Source: QNYQ01 sp964542985
GTDB taxonomy: Archaea; Thermoproteota; Thermoprotei_A; Sulfolobales; Pyrodictiaceae
Assembly (NCBI GenBank): GCA_964542985.1
Contig: CAZIWH010000002.1
Location: 11,899-75,898 of the forward strand
Reading direction: 5' to 3'
Length of the DNA: 64,000 nucleotides
The notes under the pieces are model-generated. The model ran no database searches and was not told where the DNA came from. It worked only from the letters and a program-made list of their open reading frames with translations. Below are positions 51,588 to 60,100 of this stretch, one piece after another (the stretch's first letter is position 1; every line of letters starts with the position of its first letter). Position numbers and translations under genes: made by a program.

Positions 51588-52876
51588 AGCCGCCGCAGCA
51601 CGGCCGCGAAGCCCCCCGTGGATCTGGAGATGTGTGGATAGAACCTCTGGCTCCCAGGCACGCCTCCTGGAACTCCCACCCGTGGCCCGGCCTCCACGGG
51701 CTCGAGGATCTCCTCCTCCACAAGCTTCCTGACAACATCCTCGTTCTCTTGAAGCGTCAGTGTACATGTCGTGTACAGCACGTGGCCTCCTCGCTTCACG
51801 AGCGTGGCTGCTGTACGCAGCCCTTTCTCCTGTAGCGTCACCGTTCTCTTCAGCAGAAGCCTGCCAACCCTCTCCAGGAACAGCCTGGTCTCCGGGCTGT
51901 GTGCTAGCCTTCCAAGGCTTGTGCAGTCGGGGTCAACTATGGCCGCGTCGAATCCTCCGCGGAGCGGCGGCCTGGCTGCATCGCCTGCGGCATAGAGCAT
52001 GTGGCCGTCTACGCTTTGGCTCCCGTGTAGCTTCTTCTCTGTGACGAGCCTGCGCCACGAGATGTCAAGCGTGAACGCCTCTACGGGAAGCCTCCAAGCC
52101 AGGTGGGCTACCTTGTTGCCAGGCGCGCTGAAGAGATCTACAACCCTCACGCCGGGCGCCAGGAACGATGAAAGCATATGCACTGCGGTGGCGGGGGCGC
52201 GGTCCTCTATGTAGAAGAGCCTGGGGCTTAGCCGTTCGGGGGCCCCGGGCTCAACGGAGACTGCCTCAACCATGTCGTCCAGCAGCGGGTCATGTCTAGC
52301 CTCTATGCCGGCCTCCTTGAGCCTCCTCAGAGCCTCTTTGGGACCGAGCAGCCTCCTATTGTAGCGTATCCATAGAGGCGCCGGCTCCTGGAGGCTTGCT
52401 AGCAGCTTCTCAACCCCGCCGGGGGGGTTGAGCCTAGCAAGCTCCTCCACAACCCACCTTGGGAGACTGTAGAGTAGGGCCAGCCTCCTCGCCTCGTCCT
52501 TAACTCCTCGGACAACGTCCTCGGGGCTCATGCGCCGTATGCAGGTGAGGAGCTGCTCCGGGAGGCCGGTCTTCTCCGATATCCTGCTGAGGCTAAGGGA
52601 GGGGCGGAACATAGCCTCATAGGCCGCTATTACTGGTAGCCAGCCGTGGGGGCTACGCCTTGTACTCCCCTTGTGGCCGCAGAGCCTCAGGGCACGCTCA
52701 GCCAGCTTATAGTTGCGGAGAACGCCGAGGCAGAGAGCGTTGAGAAGACCACGGGGCACGGGAGGCTTCAGCTCCTCGATTACCTGTCTGAGGGACACAA
52801 GTTTACGCTCCACGCGGTGGAGTATGACTGCGCAGGCGTGCTCGGCTTCCCGCAGCTTCAGCTGTGTGCTGCCCAA
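51584..52876 (-). CDS. NOL1/NOP2/Sun-type RNA m5C methyltransferase with NusB-like N-domain
   Basis: About 430 aa from TTG 52876; the frame extends to 52990. N-terminal about 120 residues look like the NusB/RsmB RNA-binding domain. The catalytic part has VVDLFSAPGNKVAHL (SAM site, usually D-x-C/A-APGGKT), then VDPDCTSLG in the place of D-A/P-PCSGxG, and YTTCTL with the second conserved Cys. Both cysteines of the m5C mechanism remain; the first is preceded by Asp instead of Pro. Likely rRNA or tRNA. The start faces the AMMECR1 gene 76 nt away. Confidence 0.8.
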   Translation of the reverse strand: MGSTQLKLREAEHACAVILHRVERKLVSLRQVIEELKPPVPRGLLNALCLGVLRNYKLAERALRLCGHKGSTRRSPHGWLPVIAAYEAMFRPSLSLSRISEKTGLPEQLLTCIRRMSPEDVVRGVKDEARRLALLYSLPRWVVEELARLNPPGGVEKLLASLQEPAPLWIRYNRRLLGPKEALRRLKEAGIEARHDPLLDDMVEAVSVEPGAPERLSPRLFYIEDRAPATAVHMLSSFLAPGVRVVDLFSAPGNKVAHLAWRLPVEAFTLDISWRRLVTEKKLHGSQSVDGHMLYAAGDAARPPLRGGFDAAIVDPDCTSLGRLAHSPETRLFLERVGRLLLKRTVTLQEKGLRTAATLVKRGGHVLYTTCTLTLQENEDVVRKLVEEEILEPVEAGPRVGVPGGVPGSQRFYPHISRSTGGFAAVLRRL

Positions 52877-52952
52877 AGCGCCTGCCCCGGGAAGGGTAGG
52901 GCCTATCCACCCCTCCCGGGCTACTGTAGGGTTCCTCTGGGGAGAAGGGTTG

Positions 52953-53627
52953 GTGACTGAGCAGGTCAAGCCAGAGGAGCTTAGCTTCAAGGAGGGTGCC
53001 TACCTGGTAAGGCTAGCGAGGCGCAGCGTTGAGTATTACTTTGAGCATAATCGGCTGATGCCGGTGCCGGAGGATGTGCCACCAAGGCTACTCCGTCCAG
53101 GAGCAGCTTTCGTTACGATAATGACATACTATGGGTATGATAAGAGGGAGCTCCGTGGCTGCATAGGCCATGTTGTTGCCGTGAAGAGGCTCGTGGAGTC
53201 CGTTATAGAAGTTGCCGTTGAGGCAGCCTTCCGTGACCCTAGGTTCCCGCCAATGAAGAGGAGCGAGCTTCCTCGCGTAACGTTCGAGGTCACTGTCTTG
53301 GGGCCGCTTGAGCCTCTGCCGCCTAGCCCGGGAAAGAGAGTTAAGGCGTTCAGCATAGGTAGGCACGGGCTTGTTGCTAAGAGGGGGTTCATGCAGGGCC
53401 TCCTCCTCCCCGACGTGCCCATAGAGTATCTGTGGGACGAGGAGACTTTCCTGGCTGAGACCTGCGTCAAGGCGGGAATGGAGCCGGGGTGTTGGCTCGA
53501 CCCCGAAACGGAGTTCTACCGCTACAGTGGGAGGGCATGGAGAGAAATCAAGCCAATGGGAGATATAGAGGAGCGCGACCCTAGGAGGGAATATGAGGAG
53601 ACGCTGAAACGGTTGCTGTTCAGCTAG
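52953..53627 (+). CDS. AMMECR1-domain protein
   Basis: About 224 aa from GTG 52953 (TTG 52950 is an alternative); the frame upstream is a shadow of the convergent gene. The AMMECR1 hallmark LRGCIGH is at about residues 66-72, followed by the conserved AAFRDPRFPP and VTFEVTVLGPLEPL and the C-terminal LLPDVP. The domain is widespread in archaea and eukaryotes; it is thought to act in radical or methylation chemistry, but no activity has been assigned with certainty. It runs convergently to the FKBP gene. Confidence 0.88.
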   Translation: MTEQVKPEELSFKEGAYLVRLARRSVEYYFEHNRLMPVPEDVPPRLLRPGAAFVTIMTYYGYDKRELRGCIGHVVAVKRLVESVIEVAVEAAFRDPRFPPMKRSELPRVTFEVTVLGPLEPLPPSPGKRVKAFSIGRHGLVAKRGFMQGLLLPDVPIEYLWDEETFLAETCVKAGMEPGCWLDPETEFYRYSGRAWREIKPMGDIEERDPRREYEETLKRLLFS

Positions 53628-53629
53628 AC

Positions 53630-54409
53630 CTAGCTGCCCTCCTTGACAGCTTCCGTCTTTTCGCTCTCTTTTACCTCTGTATTACTTTCCTGCTTGGCCT
53701 CCTCGCTGGATTTTGCCAGCCCCACTTTCTCGACAAACTCGAGGCTCCGAACCTCGTTAGGCATGTACTTCTGTATCTCTGCGACTACGATCCTTTTAGC
53801 TGTCTGCATATCCTGCACAAGTAGCGCCTTCTCGTTGAGCACATACCTCGCGTGCCTCTTTTCTACATCATACTCTACTTTCACGTCATCCTCCTTTATG
53901 AAGGGCGGTAGGCGGCGAAGGAAGAGGTGGAGTAGCTTTTCCTCGGGGCTCTTCAGAACCTTGACTACTCTGACGTGGGCTACTATCACCTTGCCTGCTA
54001 GGGGGTGGTTAAAGTCTACTATGACTCTGCCGCCGCTCACGCTCCTTATTATTGCTAGCTTGCCGTTTATCTCTACTACCTTCCCTGGTTGAGGCGCTAT
54101 GCCAGCCCTTATGAACTGGGAGCGTGGGATTATCTTAATGTTCTCAGGGCTTCTCTTACCAAAAGCCTTCTCGGGCGGTATCTCTATCTCTGTCTCCTTT
54201 CCTTCGTCGAGGGATGCTATTGCCTCCTCGAGGCCTTCTATGAGTCTATGTTCTCCCACGATGACAAGTCTTGGGCCATACCTCTCCCTGGCGTCGTAGG
54301 TCCCCGTCTTCTTCGCCTCATCTTCACTGGTTGTATCTATTACTTCGCCGGTCTCCTTGACCTTGAGTGTGTACTCTACTAGCACGAAGTCGCCCTCACC
54401 GAGGGGCAT
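53630..54409 (-). CDS. FKBP-type peptidyl-prolyl isomerase (SlyD-like)
   Basis: 259 aa. N-terminal FKBP domain: FVLVEYTLKVKETGEVIDTT and LIEGLEEAIASLDEGKETEIEIPPEKAFG, with an inserted flap (residues about 85-150) containing NGKLAIIRSVSGGRVIVDFNHPLAGK, characteristic of SlyD-type folding helpers. A C-terminal region (about 160-240) is unique, and ends in an acidic Lys/Glu tail. It assists folding by proline isomerisation. Last gene of a minus-strand set with the Nip7-like protein and the m5C methyltransferase. Confidence 0.92.
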   Translation of the reverse strand: MPLGEGDFVLVEYTLKVKETGEVIDTTSEDEAKKTGTYDARERYGPRLVIVGEHRLIEGLEEAIASLDEGKETEIEIPPEKAFGKRSPENIKIIPRSQFIRAGIAPQPGKVVEINGKLAIIRSVSGGRVIVDFNHPLAGKVIVAHVRVVKVLKSPEEKLLHLFLRRLPPFIKEDDVKVEYDVEKRHARYVLNEKALLVQDMQTAKRIVVAEIQKYMPNEVRSLEFVEKVGLAKSSEEAKQESNTEVKESEKTEAVKEGS

Positions 54410-54412
54410 CTC

Positions 54413-54928
54413 CTACACCCCGCTCCTCAAGTACCAGCCCGCGTCAAGTACGTTGAGGATTATAAGCTCACCATTTCTTCGTCTGGGCCGTCCGTAGCCC
54501 AGGGGCAGTCCATCCGGGTCCAACACTATGAGGGGGAGTCTGCAGCCCTGCTTGATGCTGACCCGGACAATGGATCCCGGCAACACATCGCGGCCGTAGA
54601 GGAAGAACACTGCCCCCCTCCACGTGATCATAGCGTAATGAGTCCCCGGTTGCATGTCTTCGCGGGAGAGGAGTGAGAGCAGACCGAGAGACGGCTGAAG
54701 CACCCTGCCCCTGGCCACGGCGATGTGCACACCAGCTGTATAGGGATGTGTCTTCCAGAGTTCCTCTATGAGGCTCCTTCGGGCAGCGTAGACGCTACCC
54801 CCTTTGCAGAGGAGTGCACGGTCGCGGAGTAGCTTCCCGGCGTCCAGCTGGTAGCAGTTCTCCAGCATTCTCTCCATCTCCTCTACTAGATCCTTCTTGC
54901 AAAGAGTTATGGCTTCCTCAGCCGGCAT
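54413..54928 (-). CDS. Nip7-like PUA-domain protein
   Basis: 171 aa. The C-terminal PUA-type fold has LPLGYGRPRRRNGELIILNVLDAGWYLR, close to the end of Nip7, a 60S-biogenesis factor. The N-terminal half (about 1-80) is helical with two cysteines. An alternative is an unrelated archaeal PUA protein. It overlaps the end of the m5C methyltransferase gene by 22 nt, and the FKBP gene begins 3 nt downstream, suggesting ribosome-assembly roles together. Confidence 0.65.
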   Translation of the reverse strand: MPAEEAITLCKKDLVEEMERMLENCYQLDAGKLLRDRALLCKGGSVYAARRSLIEELWKTHPYTAGVHIAVARGRVLQPSLGLLSLLSREDMQPGTHYAMITWRGAVFFLYGRDVLPGSIVRVSIKQGCRLPLIVLDPDGLPLGYGRPRRRNGELIILNVLDAGWYLRSGV

Positions 54929-55935
54929 ATCGTGAAGCCCTCCGTGCCGTGGCGGTGAGGGTAGTAGCGCCTACACGCTTTGACGGCCCTCCGGAGGTCT
55001 AGGTTGGCGTACTCCTCTACACCAGGGGAGGAGCCCGGGAGATGTGGTGGGTGTGGCTCCAGCCCAGCGTGCTCTATCAGCTTGGCTGCTATGAACTCGT
55101 TCTCTTCTACGGACATCGTGCACGTCGAGTAGAGCAGTGTGCCTCCACTTCTCAGTGCCCTTGCTGCGGCTAGTGCTAGTTCGAGTTGGAGCCTGGCCCT
55201 ATCTACTATGTCGTTGAAGCTGCGCGGCCAGCGGCCCCTTGGGAAGGGTATGAGGCCTTCACCGCTGCATGGCGCGTCTAGAAGTATCTTATCGAATGGA
55301 CCGTAGTGTGAGAGATTGCGGGCGTCCTCGTGATAGGCGATTATGTTGTCCACAGCTAGCCTGCTCGCGTTGTTCTTAAGGGCTGCTAGTTTTCTTCGGT
55401 TCGCATCAAATGCCAGGATACTCGACTCCGGTGCGTGTTGTGCTATCTGTGTCGTCTTCACCCCGGCCCCGCTGCAAGCGTCGGCTATTCTGTCGCCGTT
55501 CGCGGGCTCCATTGCGGGTACGGCCATCATTGAGGCTGGTCCCTGTATCGTGTAGAGGCCTTGGAGGTATTCCTGGGCTGCGCCTGGCGAGAAGGGTGCA
55601 TACTCTACGACGAGGCCATAGTCTATAAAGGGGTGTTTCTTTACGCGGAAGCCTTTGGCGCTTAGCCTCCGCGCCACATGGTCGGAGCTCGTTATGAGTG
55701 TGTTCACCCTTATCGTCCTCATTATGTCCTTGGCTCTGGTTGAGAATAGCTCTTCGGCCTCCTCTCTGCCTAGGAGCAGTATGTAGCGTAGGGCTTGGTG
55801 TACGTGGAGCCAGGGGTGGCGCTGCACTAGGGCCTCCGCGTGCCTTAGTAGGTCCTTTTTGCTACTGATGTGCTTGTGGAGGGCTCTGAGCTCGGCTAGG
55901 GCCTCTGCAACTACTTTTTCGGGAGCTGCATCCAT
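54907..55935 (-). CDS. NOL1/NOP2/Sun-family RNA m5C methyltransferase
   Basis: 342 aa from ATG 55935 (MDAAPEKVVAEALAEL); the frame extends to 56100 but overlaps the divergent NMNAT. SAM motif ADACSGAGVKTTQIA, catalytic DAPCSGEGL (canonical PCSG), and second Cys in YSTCTMSVEENE. It is the fuller, canonical of the two m5C enzymes in the window. Target probably rRNA or tRNA. First of the operon m5C - Nip7-like - FKBP; divergent to NMNAT. Confidence 0.9.
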   Translation of the reverse strand: MDAAPEKVVAEALAELRALHKHISSKKDLLRHAEALVQRHPWLHVHQALRYILLLGREEAEELFSTRAKDIMRTIRVNTLITSSDHVARRLSAKGFRVKKHPFIDYGLVVEYAPFSPGAAQEYLQGLYTIQGPASMMAVPAMEPANGDRIADACSGAGVKTTQIAQHAPESSILAFDANRRKLAALKNNASRLAVDNIIAYHEDARNLSHYGPFDKILLDAPCSGEGLIPFPRGRWPRSFNDIVDRARLQLELALAAARALRSGGTLLYSTCTMSVEENEFIAAKLIEHAGLEPHPPHLPGSSPGVEEYANLDLRRAVKACRRYYPHRHGTEGFTICRLRKP

Positions 55936-55965
55936 TGCACCGTCCCTCTGCCGGGTGGACGTAGG

Positions 55966-56505
55966 GTGGTTAAGCGTGCCCTCTTTGTGGGCCGGTTCCA
56001 GCCTGTCCACTGGGGGCATGTTAGGGCCCTTAACTGGGTGTTCAGCAAGCTGGATGTGGATGAGGTAGTGGTGGTCATAGGGTCTGCTCAGGAGAGCCAT
56101 ACGCTCCGGAACCCCTTTACAGCAGGGGAGCGGTTTGAGATGCTTCTACGGGTCTCTCGCAGGATAGCTGGCCCCCTGCATATAGTGCCGGTAATGGATA
56201 TATCTATGAACTTCGTATGGGTTAGGTACTTGGAGATGCTTCTGCCGAGATTCAGCGTAGTTGTTACAAGGAATCCCCTCGTGGAGCGGTTGTTCAGCGA
56301 ATACGGGTATCGTGTCGTTGGACAGCCTCTCTATGAGCGTGGTCTCTACTCGGCCACGAGGATTAGGGAGATGATTCTGAGGGGCGATGAAGGGTGGCGA
56401 AGCTTAGTTCCGTCCGAGGTGTTGGAGTACATAGAGGATATTAGGGGTGTTGAGAGGCTGAGGAAGATAGCCTCCAGGGACGAGGATCATGGGCGACCTG
56501 GTTGA
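55966..56505 (+). CDS. Nicotinamide-nucleotide adenylyltransferase
   Basis: 179 aa, GTG start. Condenses NMN and ATP to NAD+. The nucleotidyltransferase motif GRFQPVHWGH is at 9-18, with the C-terminal SATRIREMI (the ISSTxIR motif) and the archaeal NVxWVRYLE-like FVWVRYLEML. It overlaps rtcA by 17 nt, so the two are cotranscribed. Confidence 0.95.
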   Translation: MVKRALFVGRFQPVHWGHVRALNWVFSKLDVDEVVVVIGSAQESHTLRNPFTAGERFEMLLRVSRRIAGPLHIVPVMDISMNFVWVRYLEMLLPRFSVVVTRNPLVERLFSEYGYRVVGQPLYERGLYSATRIREMILRGDEGWRSLVPSEVLEYIEDIRGVERLRKIASRDEDHGRPG

Positions 56506-57565
56506 GATAGACGGGAGCTTCGGGGAAGGTGGCGGCCAGATTCTGCGTACGAGCCTAGCGCTGTCTGCTATCACGGGCAGGTCTATACACATCTACAATA
56601 TTCGTGCCAAGAGGCCGAGGCCTGGGCTGCAGCGGCAGCACCTTGTCTCGGTGAAGGCTGTTGCAGCCCTTGCCTCTGCGAAGGTTCGGGGCGCCGAGCT
56701 AGGCTCAACGGAGCTATGGTTCTACCCCGGGGATATCCGCTCAGGCAGCTTTCGCTTCGACATAGGTACCGCTGGTAGCGTCACGCTGGTGCTTCAGGCA
56801 ACTATGCCCGTCGCGGCCTACGCGCCTGGCCCTGTGAGCATGTGGATAAGGGGAGGAACCGATGTGCCGTGGAGCCCTCCCGTAGACTATGTCAGGTTTG
56901 TGCTATCGAGGCTCCTTGAGAGGATGGGGTACGTGTTCCGTCTTGTGCTGAAGAGGCGTGGCCATTACCCACGTGGAGGAGGCATCGTGGAGTTTATTGT
57001 TGAGAAGCCTCCGCGCGGCTTCGCAGCAGCTAGGCTCGACCGAAGGGGCGATGTGAGGCTGGTCGAGGGGCTTAGCCATGCAGTTAAGCTTCCCAGGCAT
57101 GTTGCTGAGAGGCAGGCCCGGGCAGCTGAGGAGGAGCTTCGTAGGCTGGGGGTTCCTGTCCGCATAGAGAGGGAGTGGTATGAACCGGGTAGGGATCCCC
57201 ACCTGGGGCCTGGTAGCGGGATAGTCGTTTGGGCTGTGTGCGAGAACAGCGTGCTCGGCGGTGATGCGTTAGGCGCCAAGGGCAAGCCGGCGGAGCATGT
57301 AGGTCGGGAGGCAGCTGAGAAGCTCCTTGAGGATCTCTCCACGGGCATGGCCTTGGACAGGCATGCCTCAGACATGCTCATAATCTATGCGGCGCTTGCT
57401 TGCGGCGAGAGCTTGCTCGGCGGAGCCAGGTTGACGAGCCATGCATGGACGAATATCCATGTGGTGCGCAGGCTTGTACCGGAGGCCTTCATGGAGTTCG
57501 TTGAAGGTGGTGAGATCGGGAGGCCGTTCCTCCTACGTATTCGGGGTGCTTGTCTCCGGCGCTGA
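56489..57565 (+). CDS. rtcA: RNA 3'-terminal phosphate cyclase
   Basis: 358 aa. Converts an RNA 3'-phosphate to a 2',3'-cyclic phosphate through an adenylated histidine. GSFGEGGGQILRTSLALSAITG is the family N-terminus, RPGLQRQHLVSV the phosphate site; the adenylated His lies in TSHAWTNIHVV near residue 313. Overlaps NMNAT upstream by 17 nt and the convergent Nog1-like GTPase by 77 nt. Confidence 0.95.
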   Translation: MGDLVEIDGSFGEGGGQILRTSLALSAITGRSIHIYNIRAKRPRPGLQRQHLVSVKAVAALASAKVRGAELGSTELWFYPGDIRSGSFRFDIGTAGSVTLVLQATMPVAAYAPGPVSMWIRGGTDVPWSPPVDYVRFVLSRLLERMGYVFRLVLKRRGHYPRGGGIVEFIVEKPPRGFAAARLDRRGDVRLVEGLSHAVKLPRHVAERQARAAEEELRRLGVPVRIEREWYEPGRDPHLGPGSGIVVWAVCENSVLGGDALGAKGKPAEHVGREAAEKLLEDLSTGMALDRHASDMLIIYAALACGESLLGGARLTSHAWTNIHVVRRLVPEAFMEFVEGGEIGRPFLLRIRGACLRR

Positions 57566-58682
57566 CGAAGAGCCAGGGCATTTTCCGCCTAAGGCATCTG
57601 GCTATGGTCTCCACCAGTTCGCCCAGGCCTTGGCCCTTGAGGGCTGATAGGAGCAGGGCAGCTCTGCAGGAATCCGATTCTTTAAGGCGCAGCCCAGAGG
57701 CCTCCAGGATGTATCTCAGCGCTTTCTCTGCCTCAGAATCTCCTACCTCGTCCACCTTGTTAACAGCCACTATGAGGCCTACATCCCTCCGCGAGACTAT
57801 TGAGTCAAGTATGTATCTGAGGAGGCGTGCTTGGCTGTCAAGGTCCTGCACCTTCTCCGGGGAGGGATCTATGAGGAACACGACGATGTCGGGAAGGGTT
57901 GAGAGTGCTGCAAGGGCCTTCCTCTCTATCACGTTCTGGTGCTCCGGCGGCCTCTCCAGCACGCCGGGAGTATCAACCATGTAGAAGGCGACATCATTAG
58001 CTACAACCTTGCCTACTATTACCTCTTTAGTTGTGAAGGGATAGGCAGCTACCTCGGGCCTTGCTGTCGAGAGTTTTGAGACGAGTGTAGACTTGCCGGA
58101 ACTCGGGATACCGGCCACAACCACTATGGGGAGCCCCTCGGCTACAACGTGGGTTCGGAGCAGCTCTTCTCTCACAGTCTTTAGTAGCTCTAGCTGTCGC
58201 CGGAGACGTCGTACGACAGAAAGAATACGTCCGCTTCCTTCCTTCCGGAGCCTTGCCGCCTCCTCGGGGCTCTGAGCAGTGAGTATCAGCCAGCGATACT
58301 GGTTCCAGAACTCCCGTATGAGCCGTAGCGACCTTTTCACCCTAGCAAGGGCTACACGGTACTCCTCGAGTCCGACGAAGGCATCTATGAGAGCCCTATG
58401 GAACTCGCTCATTTTCTCGGGGGGAGGCATCTCTACTGCACGAGAGAGTCTTGAATACACGATGTTAAACACGGTCTCAAGCCGTCTATGCTCATATTCG
58501 ATGCGTCCAGCCTTGCCCTGGCGCCGAGGACGGAGTCTGCGGTATCGTTCTCCAACGATGCGTACTATCTCTTCACTTGTATAGATATGGGTTCTTTTTA
58601 GCCTGGCCACGGTCTCCGCGCGTAGCTGGGCCTCAACCTGCCTCTTCAGCCAGGGCGGCTCTACCGTCGCCTCAGCCGGCAC
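57489..58682 (-). CDS. Nog1-like GTPase
   Basis: 397 aa. GTPase of the OBG/Nog1 group involved in large-subunit assembly. A long helical N-terminal part (1-165) precedes the G domain: G1 AGIPSSGKST, G3 DTPGVLERPPE, G4 NKVDE. The C-terminus is shorter than in eukaryotic Nog1, with only a brief basic tail. GTG start. It overlaps the end of rtcA by 77 nt, tail to tail. The short TFB-like gene is 39 nt upstream on the same strand. Confidence 0.85.
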   Translation of the reverse strand: MPAEATVEPPWLKRQVEAQLRAETVARLKRTHIYTSEEIVRIVGERYRRLRPRRQGKAGRIEYEHRRLETVFNIVYSRLSRAVEMPPPEKMSEFHRALIDAFVGLEEYRVALARVKRSLRLIREFWNQYRWLILTAQSPEEAARLRKEGSGRILSVVRRLRRQLELLKTVREELLRTHVVAEGLPIVVVAGIPSSGKSTLVSKLSTARPEVAAYPFTTKEVIVGKVVANDVAFYMVDTPGVLERPPEHQNVIERKALAALSTLPDIVVFLIDPSPEKVQDLDSQARLLRYILDSIVSRRDVGLIVAVNKVDEVGDSEAEKALRYILEASGLRLKESDSCRAALLLSALKGQGLGELVETIARCLRRKMPWLFVSAGDKHPEYVGGTASRSHHLQRTP

Positions 58683-58721
58683 AGCCTTGAACCCTACAAT
58701 AGAGGGTGCGTCTCTAGGTTT

Positions 58722-59315
58722 TTATCCACAGGCTTCCGGCGTGGCATTGGTTGAGAGCGCCTCGACGCCCAGCTCTCCCCCGAAGCAGCTTATTATCTTC
58801 TTAATGTACCTTTTCATCAACTTAATCTTGTCCTTCGAGCCTAAGCCATATAGGAGTGCTAGCTCTGAGAACAATGGATAGCTGCCTTCTTCAAGGTATT
58901 CCATTACTCCCTGGATGACGGGCGCCCGTAACTCGGGCTCGAGGCGGCGAAGCATGCGGCGCACGCACGGCGCCCGTAGTAGCTCCAGGAGCTTCCTGCG
59001 AGTATAGGGTGTGTCCCTCAGCCCCTCTAACAGACTGGCTACTTGGGTGCCTAGCAGTCTGGTAAGGCGCTCCATGTCCCTCCTGCTCATGTGTTCCTCT
59101 CTTATCCTCCTAGATTCGACCAGGCTAAGCCTGTTCCTAGGGTTGGGTAGCGGCTCGGCTAGCGGTGTGTAGGCAAATACGGTGTCTTCTATCACGTAGC
59201 CGCAGCTCTTGCATACAAGTTCGCCCCGTGTCACGTCGAGCGCTAGGTTCCTGGAGCCGCAGAGGGGGCAGCGGTCCGGGCTCGCTCCCCCAGTATAGTA
59301 GAGTAGGCTTGACAA
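58722..59315 (-). CDS. Short TFB-like factor with zinc ribbon (TFB3-like candidate)
   Basis: 197 aa, TTG start. The N-terminal TFIIB zinc ribbon has C16-x2-C19 and C35-x2-C38 with the hallmark LVCKSCGYVIEDTVF. After it comes FAYTPLAEPLPNPRNRLSLVESRR, in the place of a B-reader, but the two cyclin folds of TFB are missing and the C-terminal 110 aa are helical and unlike TFB. Sulfolobus TFB3 is likewise a truncated paralogue that activates transcription without cyclin repeats. Similarity is by design only; this could be a distinct regulator. Confidence 0.6.
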   Translation of the reverse strand: MSSLLYYTGGASPDRCPLCGSRNLALDVTRGELVCKSCGYVIEDTVFAYTPLAEPLPNPRNRLSLVESRRIREEHMSRRDMERLTRLLGTQVASLLEGLRDTPYTRRKLLELLRAPCVRRMLRRLEPELRAPVIQGVMEYLEEGSYPLFSELALLYGLGSKDKIKLMKRYIKKIISCFGGELGVEALSTNATPEACG

Positions 59316-59422
59316 CCTCGCTCGCCTCCGCCTCCCGCAGCTATCCCGTAATGGGTGGCTGGCTTTGAAGAAATGCTAGGGGTGTGCGGGGCGAAACTAT
59401 TCCCCTCCCTAGAGGCGAACAC

Positions 59423-59431
59423 GATTTAATC
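59423..59431 (+). promoter_or_regulatory. TATA promoter of psmB1
   Basis: GATTTAATC, predicted transcription start near 59453. It excludes the upstream GTG 59442 as the start codon and favours GTG 59469. Confidence 0.5.
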
Positions 59432-59468
59432 CCATGATAGCGTGCCCCAGGTTCCCCCGGGGATTGCA

Positions 59469-60083
59469 GTGAGCTTCTACGGCACCGGCGCGACAGCAGT
59501 GGGAATCAAGGGGCGCAACTTTGTAATACTAGCCGCAGAGAAGAGGATAAGCTACGGGGGCTTCATAGTAAGCCACTCGGCTAAGAAGGTGTATAAGATA
59601 ACAGACTATCTCGGGCTCGCTCTCGCCGGGCTATTTGCGGACATGCAGGCAATAGCAAAGATACTTGCAGCGGAACTGTCTTACCACGAGATAACCGTAG
59701 GGAGACGCATAGCGGTACGTGCAGCCGCAAAGCTCTTAGCATCAATATTGTACTCGAACAAGTACTTCCCGTTCTTCTCCGAGATACTTGTCGGTGGCAT
59801 AGAGCTTGATGGCACCGCGAGGCTCTACGTGATGGATCCAGTGGGTAGCCTAATAGAAGACGATTACGCAGCCATAGGCTCTGGCGCGCCCATAGCCATA
59901 GGTGTGCTTGAAAACGGTTACAGAGCAGACCTGGACCTCCAGAAGGCCAAGGAGCTAGCCATAGCAGCTATAAAGGCAGCCATAGAGAGAGACGCAATGT
60001 CCGGCGACGGCATAGACCTACTCACAATAGCGCAGACCGAGAAAGGCCCCCAGGCAAAGGAGGAGACCATAAGGCTAGCCTAA
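59469..60083 (+). CDS. psmB1: 20S proteasome beta subunit, probably non-catalytic
   Basis: 204 aa from GTG 59469. The N-terminus reads MSFYGTG then ATAVGIKG: where active subunits have Thr1, this has Ala, and the usual D17 in LAAD is Glu (LAAEKR); K33 remains (AKK). The rest of the fold is normal (GLFADMQAIAKIL, RAAAKLLASIL, SGDGIDLLTI). Crenarchaeal genomes have two beta genes; one lacks activity and needs its partner. It would assemble with the catalytic beta at 62097. The promoter excludes GTG 59442. Confidence 0.88.
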   Translation: MSFYGTGATAVGIKGRNFVILAAEKRISYGGFIVSHSAKKVYKITDYLGLALAGLFADMQAIAKILAAELSYHEITVGRRIAVRAAAKLLASILYSNKYFPFFSEILVGGIELDGTARLYVMDPVGSLIEDDYAAIGSGAPIAIGVLENGYRADLDLQKAKELAIAAIKAAIERDAMSGDGIDLLTIAQTEKGPQAKEETIRLA

Positions 60084-60100
60084 CGCAGAACGCTGGAACT

